A program made the position numbers and the translations under genes. 64,000 nt of DNA from Chromatiaceae bacterium (GTDB lineage: Bacteria > Pseudomonadota > Gammaproteobacteria > Chromatiales > Chromatiaceae): the NCBI GenBank assembly GCA_024235395.1, contig JACKMK010000003.1, positions 930,001 through 994,000 of the forward strand, written 5' to 3'. Position 1 is the stretch's first letter. The number at the start of each line of letters is the position of its first letter. This document shows positions 28,121 to 37,115 of this stretch, one piece after another. The notes under the pieces are model-generated. The model saw only the letters and a list, made by a program, of their open reading frames with translations. It had not been told where the DNA came from and did no database searches.

Positions 28121-28183
28121 CCATTGGGCATTTTTTGGCGTCCACTTGCTTCGCCAATCGTCGGCAGCATCGCGTTGATCTTC

Positions 28184-29281
28184 TTACTTGTCCGCAACCT
28201 TTTGCGCGTTGGTTTGCAGAGTGCCCTCCACGCAAGCGTCGGTCGTGTCCGGGCCGGACAGGCGGCGCGCCAGATTTCTGCCGTATTGTCGCGCCGGATA
28301 CTCAACCAACCAGGCGCACAATGTGGCCAGTAGCAGGGTGAACAACGTTGCGGCCAGGTACCCTCCGCCCCCATCGGCCGGCAATTGGAAACGTTCTATC
28401 ACCACGACCGGCAAGTGGTGCAATAGATACACGCCGTAGCTAAGCGCGCCGGCCGTTAGTCCGAATGAAGCCAAACGCGCCGGCATCCGAGCCGACACAA
28501 GCCCGTACAGCAATAAGGCGTAGCTGGCCGCCGCGAGAATGTTGAATGTAGGTCGCAGCCAAGGACTCTCCTGGATCCCGGGTGCCCGCAGTTCGTGCCA
28601 TATCGATGCCAGCCAGCCGAGCAATGCCAGCCCCGCGACCAGTGCAATCGCTCTCCTGATCCGGCCGACAGCGGGCATCGATTGGGTTGACTTGTACACA
28701 GCAACACCGGCGAAAAACTCCAAAAATTTACCCGGGAGGTGGTGGTCTACCAACTGTGCCAACGAAATTTCTGGCGGAACCAATGGCTCTAGATTGAGTA
28801 ATGCTTTGACTGCAACCGCCAGCAGCACTAGTCCCGGTAGTGCGAACCGGTGGCAACGATGAAGCGCGAACAGAAGCGGCACCACCAGGTAAAATTCGAC
28901 CTCTACCGGAAGTGTCCAGTAGGCGCTGTTAAAGAAGTTCAATTCGTCCAGGTCGCGCGTGGTCTGCAAAAAAAACAAGTGACGTATGAAATACAGTGCT
29001 TTGTCTTCGTCTGACGGTGTAGCTGCCGCATACATGAGCAGCGACAGCAGATACAGCGGATAGATTCGGAAAAAACGCCTCAACAGATAGCCCGGTATTT
29101 TGGGCATGCCATGCAGGATGTTTTGGGCGAACAGGTAGCCACTAATGACGAAGAACAAGTCCACGCCGCTGGCAAGAAACTGGAATATTCCACTGTCCGA
29201 ATTCAGAAAGAAGCTATGATAATGGCTCGTTAGCACCATCAGTGCCGCCAAGCCACGCATTGTTTCGATCGTTGGATTCAC
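28184..29281 (-). CDS. Membrane acyltransferase, acyltransferase-3 (OafA/YrhL) family
   Basis: A 365-residue protein with about ten membrane helices. It starts IETMRGLAALMVLTSHYHSF, the conserved Arg-Gly-Leu-Ala and catalytic-His helix of the family, and continues with SGVDLFFVISGYL and YLLRRFFRIYPLYLL. These enzymes O-acetylate or otherwise acylate O-antigen, Nod factor or peptidoglycan sugars. It has no SGNH hydrolase domain attached. It is convergent with the LpxL-like gene and divergent from the sulfatase gene. Confidence 0.9.
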   Translation of the reverse strand: MNPTIETMRGLAALMVLTSHYHSFFLNSDSGIFQFLASGVDLFFVISGYLFAQNILHGMPKIPGYLLRRFFRIYPLYLLSLLMYAAATPSDEDKALYFIRHLFFLQTTRDLDELNFFNSAYWTLPVEVEFYLVVPLLFALHRCHRFALPGLVLLAVAVKALLNLEPLVPPEISLAQLVDHHLPGKFLEFFAGVAVYKSTQSMPAVGRIRRAIALVAGLALLGWLASIWHELRAPGIQESPWLRPTFNILAAASYALLLYGLVSARMPARLASFGLTAGALSYGVYLLHHLPVVVIERFQLPADGGGGYLAATLFTLLLATLCAWLVEYPARQYGRNLARRLSGPDTTDACVEGTLQTNAQKVADK

Positions 29282-29791
29282 GTTGACGCAAATGCCCCCT
29301 CAGTCTGCGGCCCAAGGCGATCGCTTTGAATGGACGGACTTTTCTTGTTGCTCATGCGCAACGCTTCGAGTCGTCCCTCCGTCGCAGCCGGTAGTCGACG
29401 CGTTTGTACGCCCCGCGCCGGAAGCAGCAGTTTAACACCCGGCCGCAGCGCAGAGGGAAGGCAGTGCCCGTCTGTCGCGGTGCGGATGTTTCTGATTTAT
29501 TGCGCCACGGCTCTGAGGGTATTGCCGCAATGTTCTTCACGTGACCCCAATGAGTGCTCGTGTCTGCCAGAAGCGTCGCCGTGGAACGGGGAGTGCGGTT
29601 TTGATGCCGGACTGTCGGGCCGAATGCCAAACACAGTTGCAGGGGAGTTGTTGGCTGCGTAAATTGTATACCGTTTCCTCTGCGGCATTGGCGCCGTGAG
29701 TCGAACGATGGGCGGCCCGCGTTTCGTCTTCGGTCGCGAACAAATGATAGATTCAATTACTTGTCAAACCCTGGACACGCCATGCCAGAGA
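29282..29791. other. Divergent intergenic region
   Basis: About 510 bp between the outward-facing acyltransferase and sulfatase genes. It must hold promoters for both. I see no supported gene and no strong hairpin. The sulfatase reading frame is open back to about 29696, but the residues before 29792 look non-coding. Confidence 0.4.
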
Positions 29792-31294
29792 ATGGCTTGG
29801 TTTGTGTTGCTACTCCTGCTGTCGCTCAGCTGCTCTGCAGCCGTGCGACCGAACGTCGTGCTGGTCTTTACTGACGACCAAGGCTGGGCGGATATTGGCG
29901 TACACGAAGTAAGAGACGATATTCGCACGCCGAACATCGATGCCCTGGCACGGAGCGGCATTCGCTTCGAGTCGGGGTACGTAACCTCTCCGGTGTGCAT
30001 TCCGTCGCGTGCCGGTATCCTCAGTGGCATTTATCCGCAACGCTTCAGCGTCGAAAGTCACCTCGACGCACCAATGCCGACTGCAGTTAAGACATTGGCT
30101 GAACGTCTACGTGATGCCGGTTACCGAACCGGGATGGTCGGCAAATGGCATCTGGAACCGAATGTCGAATCAGAGGGTTGGCTGCGCAATGCGGTCTACA
30201 TCGGCCGTGCGCTGCCGCCGCTCGCCAAACGGCGAATTCCTACAGATCTGGCGCAGCCATTCATGCCGCGCAACCAGGGCTTCGACGATTACTTTGCCGG
30301 CTATTTCGGACAGTACGACACCAACTATCAGCTCGATGGAGCGACGCGCGCCGAAGATGATGGGCCGCTGCGAGCAGAAGGGGATCGGGTCGACGTGCAG
30401 ACCGCTGCTGCAATGGCGTTTATCGAGCGCCGTGCGGCTGCTTTCCAATCCGGCGAGCGAGCGCCATTCTTCCTTTACTTAGCCTATTTTGCGCCACATG
30501 TTCCACTCGCGGCGTCACCCGATTACTTGGCTCGGTTTCCGCGTGAACGCACCGATTCGGGCGCAAAGGATGTTGCGGAGCGCAGGCGCTATGCGCTGGC
30601 AATGATGGCGGCGATCGACGATGGTGTTGGTCGATTGCGCGGGCGACTGGCCGATTTGGGCTGGCTCAACGATACGCTGTTTTTCTTTATCAGCGACAAC
30701 GGCGCGCCGCTCGCGCTCGACAAGGCCGATCGGCGCCCCATCGATGCCATCGGTTGGAATGGCTCGCTGAACGATCCATTTAAGGGTGAGAAGGGCATGC
30801 TCACTGAAGGCGGGATCCGCGTCCCTTTCTTGCTCTCGTGGCCAAATCGGGTTGCCGCCGGCGTTGTTAATGCGGCGCCTGTCAGCACGCTCGACGTCGT
30901 ACCAACCGTGCTGGCGGCTGCCGGTCTCGCGCGCGATGAGCAGCTAGACGGTGAAGACCTATTGACGCTGGAGCAAAAAGACGCCACGCAGCGTCCGATA
31001 TTCTGGCGCTTTCGACACCAAGGGGCAATTCGTCTTGGCAACTGGAAGTATCTGAGAGCGGCTGACCGCGAGTATCTGTTCGATCTGGCTTCTGATCCGG
31101 GCGAGAAATGCAATCGATCTGCCGAAAATGCACATCTGATGGAAGGGTTGCGGCGCCGGTGGGAGGCGTGGAACGGCACACTCGCGCGTCCTACTGACGG
31201 CGATGGCAGCAAGATGGGTCCTCTCGAACAGGCCATGTTCGACAAGTACTTGCCGCGCAGCGCAGAGCTATCGTGCCCTCACGTTAAGGATTGA
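29792..31294 (+). CDS. Exported sulfatase, formylglycine-dependent (arylsulfatase family)
   Basis: 500 residues from the ATG at 29792, which places a signal peptide (MAWFVLLLLLSLSCSAA) at the N-terminus; earlier Met codons would bury it. Metal-binding VFTDDQGW is near residue 28. VCIPSRAGILSG holds the C-x-P-S-R signature whose Cys (about 69) is turned into formylglycine by the maturase FGE or anSME. MVGKWHLE and FFISDNGAP are further family motifs. It hydrolyses sulfate esters in the periplasm or outside the cell, probably from a polysaccharide. No maturase gene is in the window. Confidence 0.92.
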   Translation: MAWFVLLLLLSLSCSAAVRPNVVLVFTDDQGWADIGVHEVRDDIRTPNIDALARSGIRFESGYVTSPVCIPSRAGILSGIYPQRFSVESHLDAPMPTAVKTLAERLRDAGYRTGMVGKWHLEPNVESEGWLRNAVYIGRALPPLAKRRIPTDLAQPFMPRNQGFDDYFAGYFGQYDTNYQLDGATRAEDDGPLRAEGDRVDVQTAAAMAFIERRAAAFQSGERAPFFLYLAYFAPHVPLAASPDYLARFPRERTDSGAKDVAERRRYALAMMAAIDDGVGRLRGRLADLGWLNDTLFFFISDNGAPLALDKADRRPIDAIGWNGSLNDPFKGEKGMLTEGGIRVPFLLSWPNRVAAGVVNAAPVSTLDVVPTVLAAAGLARDEQLDGEDLLTLEQKDATQRPIFWRFRHQGAIRLGNWKYLRAADREYLFDLASDPGEKCNRSAENAHLMEGLRRRWEAWNGTLARPTDGDGSKMGPLEQAMFDKYLPRSAELSCPHVKD

Positions 31295-31330
31295 TTGTTC
31301 GGAGTCCATTCCGTTGTCGGTACGTTAGCT

Positions 31331-33040
31331 TCATTGTCCGCGAGTTGCTGCCAGCAGCCCGTCACAAGCCGGGCTTGATCCCTGCACCAATTCTAGCGGG
31401 CGTGCGTCGGTCTCGTAAGCCAGGCACAAGTTCTGCAGGATGTCAGTTAAGTTGGGGTCGTGACGATAGTCTAGCGTGATTTGGAACTCCGAAAGCGGCG
31501 TGCCGTCAACGCCCGAACAGAGCTTTGTTTTTGCTGGGGAACTCCTTTTGTATTCGAAGCCTGCAGGCACGCGTGGTGAACCGACATATATGCGAAATCG
31601 GTTTGAAGCATCACCGATGAGACAGGCATTGATGTCGACCATGGTGCCAGATTGGCGAACCCTAAGGCGGCCTGAAGATCCGAACAGGAATGGGTTGTTG
31701 GTCGTGCGAGGTCGCATGGATACGACACCAACCAAGGTGTTGCCCGACCAAATCGGCCGGTTCGGTGTGTGCTGCAGCACTGGTGGCGGCACAAAAATTC
31801 CGCGTCTTATCGCTTCCTCGAGCATTGCTCCTGCCCTGCGTTTGTCCTCGAACGTAAGGAAGCGTGAGTCGCCGCTTTGAAGAAATGCCGCGAGGCCATC
31901 CGCGTTTGATTCCGACCAGTTCTGCACACGCGGCATGGTTGCGGCATAAAGCGAAACTGCCAGACCAATTGAGACCACGCTGAACAGCAGTTGCCACGCC
32001 CGCAGGTTGCCGTGTGCCTTGGTGCCCCAATATATCGTGGTCGCAAAAATGAGTTGCGATATGATCTGATAGCGCGGTGCGGCCGGATCGGCGAGTCCGG
32101 GTCGCGCGCTGGTAATTGCGATAGCGCTGGCGAACAAAAACAACAGGAATAGCGCCCAAGGTAGTGGCAAGTGTTCGTGTTGGAACATGGTCAGGTAACC
32201 GAGCAGCAGTATGGTTGCCGCGCCGGCCCAGGCGGCAATGCCAGGGTTGTGAAATCCGATCGCGGATCCAGTCACGATCAGCAGATAGTCTAGATTGGTT
32301 GCGATGTTAAATAAGCGGTCGAACACTCCAGGGGGCACGGGCACCGGATCTTGGTGGCCGTATAAGGCGCCGACGGCAAGTGCTACCAGTGTCGAGAAAA
32401 TAGCGAGCAGCAATCGCTGGCGGGCCGGATCTCGTGCGAAGCGGTACCAAGCCGCCAAGACAAGCAACATAGCGATCAACATGCCGCTGGCGTTTGCTAG
32501 GACGCCGAGTATGGCGCAGACAAATGCGGCAATTTGGTGGCGTTGTCGATTACTGGCGAATAGGTGAAAAGCACCCAGCGCACAAACGATTACTAGGAAG
32601 CGCGATACTGAGCTCGTCGCCCATGTCGCTGTGGTGTACTTGGTCGGCGAGAACAGCAAAACGGTGGTCAAAGCAACCGAACCCCAAGCCGGCACCGGGC
32701 GCGAGATGGCGCGGTAATAGAACCAAAAGACGGCGACCAGGGCGGAGTTGCCGATGAGGATCAGGTCCTTGAAATCCAAGTGGCTTGTGATCAAGACCTG
32801 CAACAATGCCAGCCCCCGCAACAGCAGGAAGATGCTGTCGTTGTGCTTGTGTAGCAGTTCGGCGATCAGCGTATTCACCGAAACATCGTGCAACCCGAGG
32901 GCGAATGCGAGTAGGGTCTCGTAGTCGTCCATGACTGGCAGATTCCACGCGAACCGAAAAACAAACGCAAAGTAAGCTGCGATGCTCAAAAAGGTGGCGG
33001 TGTTACCGAGCAGTGGCTGCAGGAAGCGCAGTTTTGTCAT
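31331..33040 (-). CDS. Polytopic membrane protein, GT-C-like, unknown
   Basis: About 569 residues from the ATG at 33040; an upstream open extension runs towards the IS3 end and is not convincing. There are about ten to eleven hydrophobic helices in the first ~400 residues and a soluble C-terminal domain of ~160. The first loop has WNLPVMDDYETLLAF, an acidic pair placed as in GT-C glycosyltransferases. General layout resembles the protein at 14223-16019 (helical bundle plus soluble tail). A role as a lipid-carrier-dependent glycosyltransferase is inference. The IS3 element begins 75 bp upstream of its start and may have displaced its promoter. Confidence 0.75.
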   Translation of the reverse strand: MTKLRFLQPLLGNTATFLSIAAYFAFVFRFAWNLPVMDDYETLLAFALGLHDVSVNTLIAELLHKHNDSIFLLLRGLALLQVLITSHLDFKDLILIGNSALVAVFWFYYRAISRPVPAWGSVALTTVLLFSPTKYTTATWATSSVSRFLVIVCALGAFHLFASNRQRHQIAAFVCAILGVLANASGMLIAMLLVLAAWYRFARDPARQRLLLAIFSTLVALAVGALYGHQDPVPVPPGVFDRLFNIATNLDYLLIVTGSAIGFHNPGIAAWAGAATILLLGYLTMFQHEHLPLPWALFLLFLFASAIAITSARPGLADPAAPRYQIISQLIFATTIYWGTKAHGNLRAWQLLFSVVSIGLAVSLYAATMPRVQNWSESNADGLAAFLQSGDSRFLTFEDKRRAGAMLEEAIRRGIFVPPPVLQHTPNRPIWSGNTLVGVVSMRPRTTNNPFLFGSSGRLRVRQSGTMVDINACLIGDASNRFRIYVGSPRVPAGFEYKRSSPAKTKLCSGVDGTPLSEFQITLDYRHDPNLTDILQNLCLAYETDARPLELVQGSSPACDGLLAATRGQ

Positions 33041-33115
33041 GGCGAGCGAGGAGTCTAACAAAATACCAAGTATAACAGCCCGTATATTGAGCCCAGGGTG
33101 TCTTCGAAATCGCCT

Positions 33116-33140
33116 TGGCAAGCCCCGACTATCGTAGACA
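33116..33140 (+). repeat. Left inverted repeat of the IS3 element
   Basis: TGGCAAGCCCCGA at the outer end is identical to the reverse complement of the right end; the inner half has four mismatches before a shared TAGACA. Confidence 0.85.
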
Positions 33141-33180
33141 CCCGGCAGCGTTAAACTAACGTAAACCAAAAGGTGTGGAA

Positions 33181-33474
33181 ATGAGCGGGAAACGTGACCC
33201 GGAGGAATTCAAGATTGAGGCGGTGAAACAGGTCACCGAGCGCGGCTACAAGGTCAGCGAAGTGGCGCAGCGTCTCGGGGTAACCAGTAAGAGCCTGGGC
33301 GACTGGATCAAGCGCTACGGTGACCAGGGCAGCCAGCATCAGACGATCAGCGCTCAGCAGGAGGAGTTGCGGCGATTGAAGGCTGAGCTGAGGCGGGTGA
33401 CAGAGGAGCGCGACATCCTAAAGGAGGCCGCCGCGTACTTCGCCAGCGAGTCAAAGCGAGGTACGCGTTCATAA
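33181..33474 (+). CDS. IS3 OrfA, transposase helix-turn-helix subunit
   Basis: 97 residues from the ATG at 33181. The N-terminal helix-turn-helix (EEFKIEAVKQVTERGYKVSEVAQRLGV region) binds the inverted repeats and is followed by a leucine-zipper-like coiled coil (EELRRLKAELRRVTEERDIL). It ends with AAAYFASESK. Near TCAAAGC at about 33451-33457 a -1 shift would join it to OrfB to make the OrfAB transposase, because the OrfB frame is already open there. Confidence 0.92.
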   Translation: MSGKRDPEEFKIEAVKQVTERGYKVSEVAQRLGVTSKSLGDWIKRYGDQGSQHQTISAQQEELRRLKAELRRVTEERDILKEAAAYFASESKRGTRS

Positions 33475-33497
33475 AGTCCCGGCTCAGCAAATACTCG

Positions 33498-34331
33498 GTG
33501 GCAACGATGTGCCGCGTCCTGGAGGTTCAGCGCAGCGGCTTCTACGCCTGGTTGAAGCAGCCCAAGAGCCGACGTGAACGTGAAGACGAGGGCCTGCTTG
33601 GCAAGATCAAGCAATTCTGGATTGAAAGTGGCTTTGCCTACGGCTACCGCAATATTGCCAAAGACCTACGCGACACGGGCGAGTCCTGTGGCAAGAATCG
33701 GGTACATCGGATTATGCGAACCGCTGGTATTCGCTCGCAGCGTGGCTACAAGCGTCATCCGGGCTTCAAAGGCGGCAACGCTAGCCATGTTGCGCCGAAC
33801 ACGCTGGATCGGCAGTTTGAGATCGACGAGCCGAACAAGGCCTGGGTCACGGATTTCACCTATGTCCGCACCCATGAGGGCTGGTTGTACGTGACCGTCG
33901 TCCTCGACCTGTTTTCACGCCAGGTCATCGGCTGGAGCATGAAGAACAATCCACGGGCGGATCTGGTCATCGACGCCTTGCTGATGGCTGTTTGGCGCCG
34001 TCAACCGAAGCAGCGGGTGCTGATTCATTCGGATCAGGGCATCCAATACACCTGCAGCGATTGGCGCAAATTTCTCGACGACCACAACCTGGAAGCCAGC
34101 ATGAGTCGACGGGGCAACTGTCACGACAATGCCGTGGCCGAGAGCTTCTTCTCGCTGCTGAAGACCGAGCGCATCAAACGGAAGATCTACAAGACCCGGA
34201 ACGAAGCACGCGCGGAGATCTTCAATTACATCGAGTTTTTCTACAACCCGAATCGCCGGCATGGCAACAACGATGGGCTGTCGCCCGTCGCCTATGAGCA
34301 ACGGTATTTTGAGAAGCTGTCAGTTGTCTAG
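33498..34331 (+). CDS. IS3 OrfB, DDE integrase-type transposase
   Basis: 277 residues from the GTG at 33498, but the same frame is open upstream (VKARYAFIKSRLSKY...), so the natural product is probably OrfAB made by -1 frameshifting. The rve/DDE core has WVTDFTYVRT (first Asp), LIHSDQGIQYT (second Asp) and NAVAESFFSLLKTE (Glu), all intact. The stop codon lies inside the right inverted repeat. The element therefore looks capable of moving. Confidence 0.93.
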   Translation: MATMCRVLEVQRSGFYAWLKQPKSRREREDEGLLGKIKQFWIESGFAYGYRNIAKDLRDTGESCGKNRVHRIMRTAGIRSQRGYKRHPGFKGGNASHVAPNTLDRQFEIDEPNKAWVTDFTYVRTHEGWLYVTVVLDLFSRQVIGWSMKNNPRADLVIDALLMAVWRRQPKQRVLIHSDQGIQYTCSDWRKFLDDHNLEASMSRRGNCHDNAVAESFFSLLKTERIKRKIYKTRNEARAEIFNYIEFFYNPNRRHGNNDGLSPVAYEQRYFEKLSVV

Positions 34332-34349
34332 AAAACTCGGGGCTTGCCA
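34325..34349 (+). repeat. Right inverted repeat of the IS3 element
   Basis: Reverse complement of the left end over 21 of 25 positions; its outer edge sits exactly inside the truncated IS66-type tnpA codon series. Confidence 0.85.
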
Positions 34350-34494
34350 GTCTCCAATTTTGCAGACTGCCGACACTGATGCCGCGCGCGGCGCAAAAGG
34401 TGCTCTGGCTCTGCCCGCTCTCGGCCTGCTCGTCGATAAGGCGCTGCCACTCGTCTCGGCTGCGCTGTATCCATCGCTTGGTCACTGAACTCAT
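34350..34494 (-). pseudogene. IS66-type TnpA fragment, cut by the IS3 element
   Basis: The minus-strand frame starts MSSVTKRWIQRSRDEWQRLI and reads on through QSTFCAARGISVGSLQNWR, the typical start of the IS66 accessory protein TnpA. It is lost at the IS3 end; about 48 codons remain. No IS66 tnpB or tnpC follows on the far side of the IS3, so the remainder was deleted. Confidence 0.78.
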
Positions 34495-34570
34495 CGTGTG
34501 TCCTCCGGTGATTGACCACGCGGATACACTACGATCCGATCAGGATGCCGGGAAGAACGGTGCGGTTTGA

Positions 34571-35248
34571 CCGGTTACTGTTGATGAGCTGTTTGCACAG
34601 CTGAACGCACAGATCAATGCAGCAGGTTATGTCCCGCGCCAGGGTCAGATCGTGGATGCAAGCATGGTGTCGGCACCACGTCAGCGCAACAGCCGGGAAG
34701 ACAACGCGAAGATCAAACAGGGTCAGGTCCCGGAAGGCTGGGAGGACAACCCGAACATGCTGAGGCAGAAGGACCTGGATGCACGTTGGACGAAGAAGCA
34801 TGGCCGGACGCACTATGACTACAAGAACCACATCAGCATCGACCGTAAGCACAAGCTGATCCGACATTTCGAGGTGACTGCGGCATCAGTAGCCGATACG
34901 CAGGTCTTCGATGTGCTGCTCGATTCGGACAACCGCAGTGGCGATGTCTGGGCCGACGCCGCTTACCGTTCCAAGGCGCGCGAGCAGACGCTCAAGGAAG
35001 TCGGTTACCGCAGCCATATCCACAGCCGTGGCCAAGCCGGTAAACCCGTATCACCCTGCCAACAACGCGCCAACCGCAGACGCTCCAAGGTCCGCGCACG
35101 CATTGAGCATGTGTTTGCCGCGCAGCAGGCGATGGGTGGCAAGAGGGTGAGAACTATCGGCTTGGCACGTGCACGGCTCAAGGTGGCACTTGCCAACTGG
35201 GTGTGCAACCTGCGCCGCTGGTGTTGGCTGGAATCCAGAGTGACATGA
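34571..35248 (+). pseudogene. IS5-family transposase, N-terminal third missing
   Basis: An open frame of about 225 codons with no proper start; conserved sequence begins VDELFAQLNAQINAAGYV and runs to the natural end. All DDE-type residues are visible: IVDASMV, VWADAAYRS and RARIEHVF, plus the family blocks RQKDLDARWTKKHG and GYKNHISID. Roughly the first 100 residues of a normal ~325-residue protein are absent, replaced by IS66-derived DNA. A decayed relative of the 3' end sits at 12238-12450. Confidence 0.85.
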
Positions 35249-35349
35249 GGAACTTACTGATTTGTCACCCAATAGACTCGGCAGTACAGTCAGTGCCGAC
35301 AGGGATTGTTGTACGCCAGCTGACAACGGAAGTCAGATGCGAATTCCGT

Positions 35350-35383
35350 AAAGCCCCGTTGGCAAGGATGCCGGCGGGGCTTT
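35350..35383 (+). terminator. Terminator-like hairpin
   Basis: AAAGCCCCG and CGGGGCTTT form a perfect 9-bp stem around a 16-base loop. A-rich before and T-rich after the stem, it could work in both directions between the IS debris and the acyltransferase gene. Confidence 0.65.
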
Positions 35384-35406
35384 GTCATGCTTGAAACTCG
35401 ATAGTT

Positions 35407-35430
35407 AGAAGTGCCCTTAAGGGCGCTTCT
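35407..35430 (-). terminator. Second hairpin downstream of the acyltransferase gene
   Basis: AGAAGTGCCC, TTAA loop, GGGCGCTTCT: ten pairs including one G-T. It lies about 27 bp past the stop of the minus-strand acyltransferase gene. There is no clear T-tract. Confidence 0.45.
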
Positions 35431-35456
35431 GGCTTTGTCGTGTTTGAAATGGGTTC

Positions 35457-36725
35457 TCAAAAGTCCCTTTTACGGCGTCGCGACATAGACTTCGAGATGT
35501 CGATGAAAGGTTTCTCGATCAGCGTGAACCCGACGATACCAACGATAAATGTCAGCACAAATGTTAGTACTCCGGTAGCTAAGAGACTACCCCAACTGAC
35601 CGTAGGAAAAATGTGATCATGAATAAACCCAGATCCAACTGACATCAATGGTACATGGAAGAGGTACATTGAGTAAGACACGCGTGCGACAGGATGCAGT
35701 GCTCTCGTTCCAAGCCAATTTAGCGACGTTATGGGTGGGTCCGCGTGCGCCCCGAGTATGATTATCAGGACAACACCGATGCTGAAGACGTTGCGTACGA
35801 AGCCGAGTGCGAGAGTATTGGCAAGCTCGGTAGGCAATCTATAGAACCAGCTGGTGGGGTCCTGATACGGAATCCACAACGGAATACCAATGCAACTTAC
35901 CAAGACTGCTAGCATCGCTATGGCCAATTGCGGTTGCGAGAGTGCTGCGAGCAGGCACCCACGTCGTCGTTGGGACGCCAGCAACCCGGCAAGGCTTCCT
36001 AACAGTAGGGGACCGGCTCGCGTCCAGAGGTCCAGATAAAGCACGTCAAACCAAGTGGCTAGTTTGCCATCAATATTGAAATACTGTTGATATATTGGCG
36101 TCTCGTAAAGTGAGGGGTGAATCATCACGATTAAAGGGCGGAGCAAAATGACTGCGAGCAGCAATAGGCCCAACCACCAAGTTGCACTACGTCGTCGAAC
36201 GATGAAAAGCAATATCAGCGGGAAAAACATATAGAACTGCAATTCGACCGCTATTGACCAAGTCCACGGTAGAAAGCTGTTTCCAAGACTGAGAAAGTTG
36301 TTTACGCCAAGCAAGTTCGTCCACAGAAATTCGCTGTTTGGCATACCCGCTACCCAGCCGTAAAAGATCAGGCAAAGGTAGGCTGGATAGATCCTCGCGA
36401 TACGGCGCAGGTAAAATGCGCGCAGGTCGACTTTTCCGAATCGACGCTGCTCCCGCAGAAGCAGGGCGGTAATGAGATAGCCAGAAATCACGAAAAAACT
36501 GTCGACGCCGAGGTCACCGTGCCAAACCCAGTCCAGCCAAACTGGCGTTGCGCTGACTATTCTCCACCAATCGGGTGCCAAGACAGCCGAGCGATGCAAG
36601 TAAAAGGAGTGGAAGAAAATCACGAGCAACACTGATAATGCGCGTAGGCCGTCAATGGTTCGATCGGTCTCAGGACTGGCGGCAAACACCGATTTCAAAT
36701 TGTGCTGCAGTTGCGACGTGAGCAC
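35457..36725 (-). CDS. Membrane acyltransferase, acyltransferase-3 (OafA/YrhL) family
   Basis: A 422-residue protein with about ten to eleven membrane helices. Family markers are TIDGLRALSVLLVIFFHSFY (Arg and catalytic His), LGVDSFFVISGYLITALLL and FYLRRIARIYPAYL. It ends with a basic tail SKSMSRRRKRDF. It probably adds an acyl group, often acetyl, to a surface sugar. It is only distantly like the protein at 28184-29281, so the two may act on different positions or sugars. Confidence 0.91.
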   Translation of the reverse strand: MLTSQLQHNLKSVFAASPETDRTIDGLRALSVLLVIFFHSFYLHRSAVLAPDWWRIVSATPVWLDWVWHGDLGVDSFFVISGYLITALLLREQRRFGKVDLRAFYLRRIARIYPAYLCLIFYGWVAGMPNSEFLWTNLLGVNNFLSLGNSFLPWTWSIAVELQFYMFFPLILLFIVRRRSATWWLGLLLLAVILLRPLIVMIHPSLYETPIYQQYFNIDGKLATWFDVLYLDLWTRAGPLLLGSLAGLLASQRRRGCLLAALSQPQLAIAMLAVLVSCIGIPLWIPYQDPTSWFYRLPTELANTLALGFVRNVFSIGVVLIIILGAHADPPITSLNWLGTRALHPVARVSYSMYLFHVPLMSVGSGFIHDHIFPTVSWGSLLATGVLTFVLTFIVGIVGFTLIEKPFIDISKSMSRRRKRDF

Positions 36726-37115
36726 GGAGGCGGTAATCCCTTTCTATTGGTTCAGGGACGACTATAAGCCCCAATGCGTGTGGCCGAACAGCGGCGCGGT
36801 TGGGCCGTGAGGATGATCAGTTGGTGCTGCAGGTAAGCCAGCTTGGACAGGGTACGTAGTCGCCCCTGAAAAATTCGGTTTTCTATGGTGAAGACTGTAG
36901 GCCAGAATTGGCAGGCACATTCAATTTGGACTGCGCGTTACGCGGCCGGCTCACGGCAGCGAACGGCCAGGCAAACAGAAGCCGCAGCTTTCTCGGGATC
37001 TTCCGTGGGTTCTGGCCGGCACCGGCCATCGGCGAATTGATCGTGTGGCCTAGTGAGCCCCGCAGATAGTTGCGGCCCGAGAGCATATGTTCTTTGGCAG
37101 TTGTATAGCGGAAAG
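36726..37115. other. Divergent intergenic region at the island's right edge
   Basis: About 390 bp between the outward-facing acyltransferase and GT2 genes. Short frames here have no family motif. It marks the return from lower-GC island DNA to the GC-rich flank and should contain promoters for both neighbours. No attachment-site repeat matching the left edge near 10.5 kb was found by eye. Confidence 0.4.

Larger units (their letters stand above)
33116..34349 (+). mobile_element. IS3-family insertion sequence, apparently complete
   Basis: About 1234 bp bounded by 25-bp imperfect inverted repeats (33116-33140 and 34325-34349; 21 of 25 positions match, beginning TGGCAAGCCCCGA). It encodes OrfA and OrfB in overlapping -1 phase, the classical IS3 layout. 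I see no clear target-site duplication: the bases outside the two ends (CCT left, GTC right) differ, which fits a flanking deletion or rearrangement. On the right it abuts a cut-off IS66-type tnpA. Confidence 0.9.

Noticed and set aside
33100..34365. Target-site duplication for the IS3 element
   Set aside because: The 3-4 bases outside each end do not match, whichever of the nearby end points is chosen.
36726..37115. Possible attachment site or conserved JUMPstart element at the island's right end
   Set aside because: No match to the ops core GGCGGTAG and no repeat of the left-edge sequence could be found.
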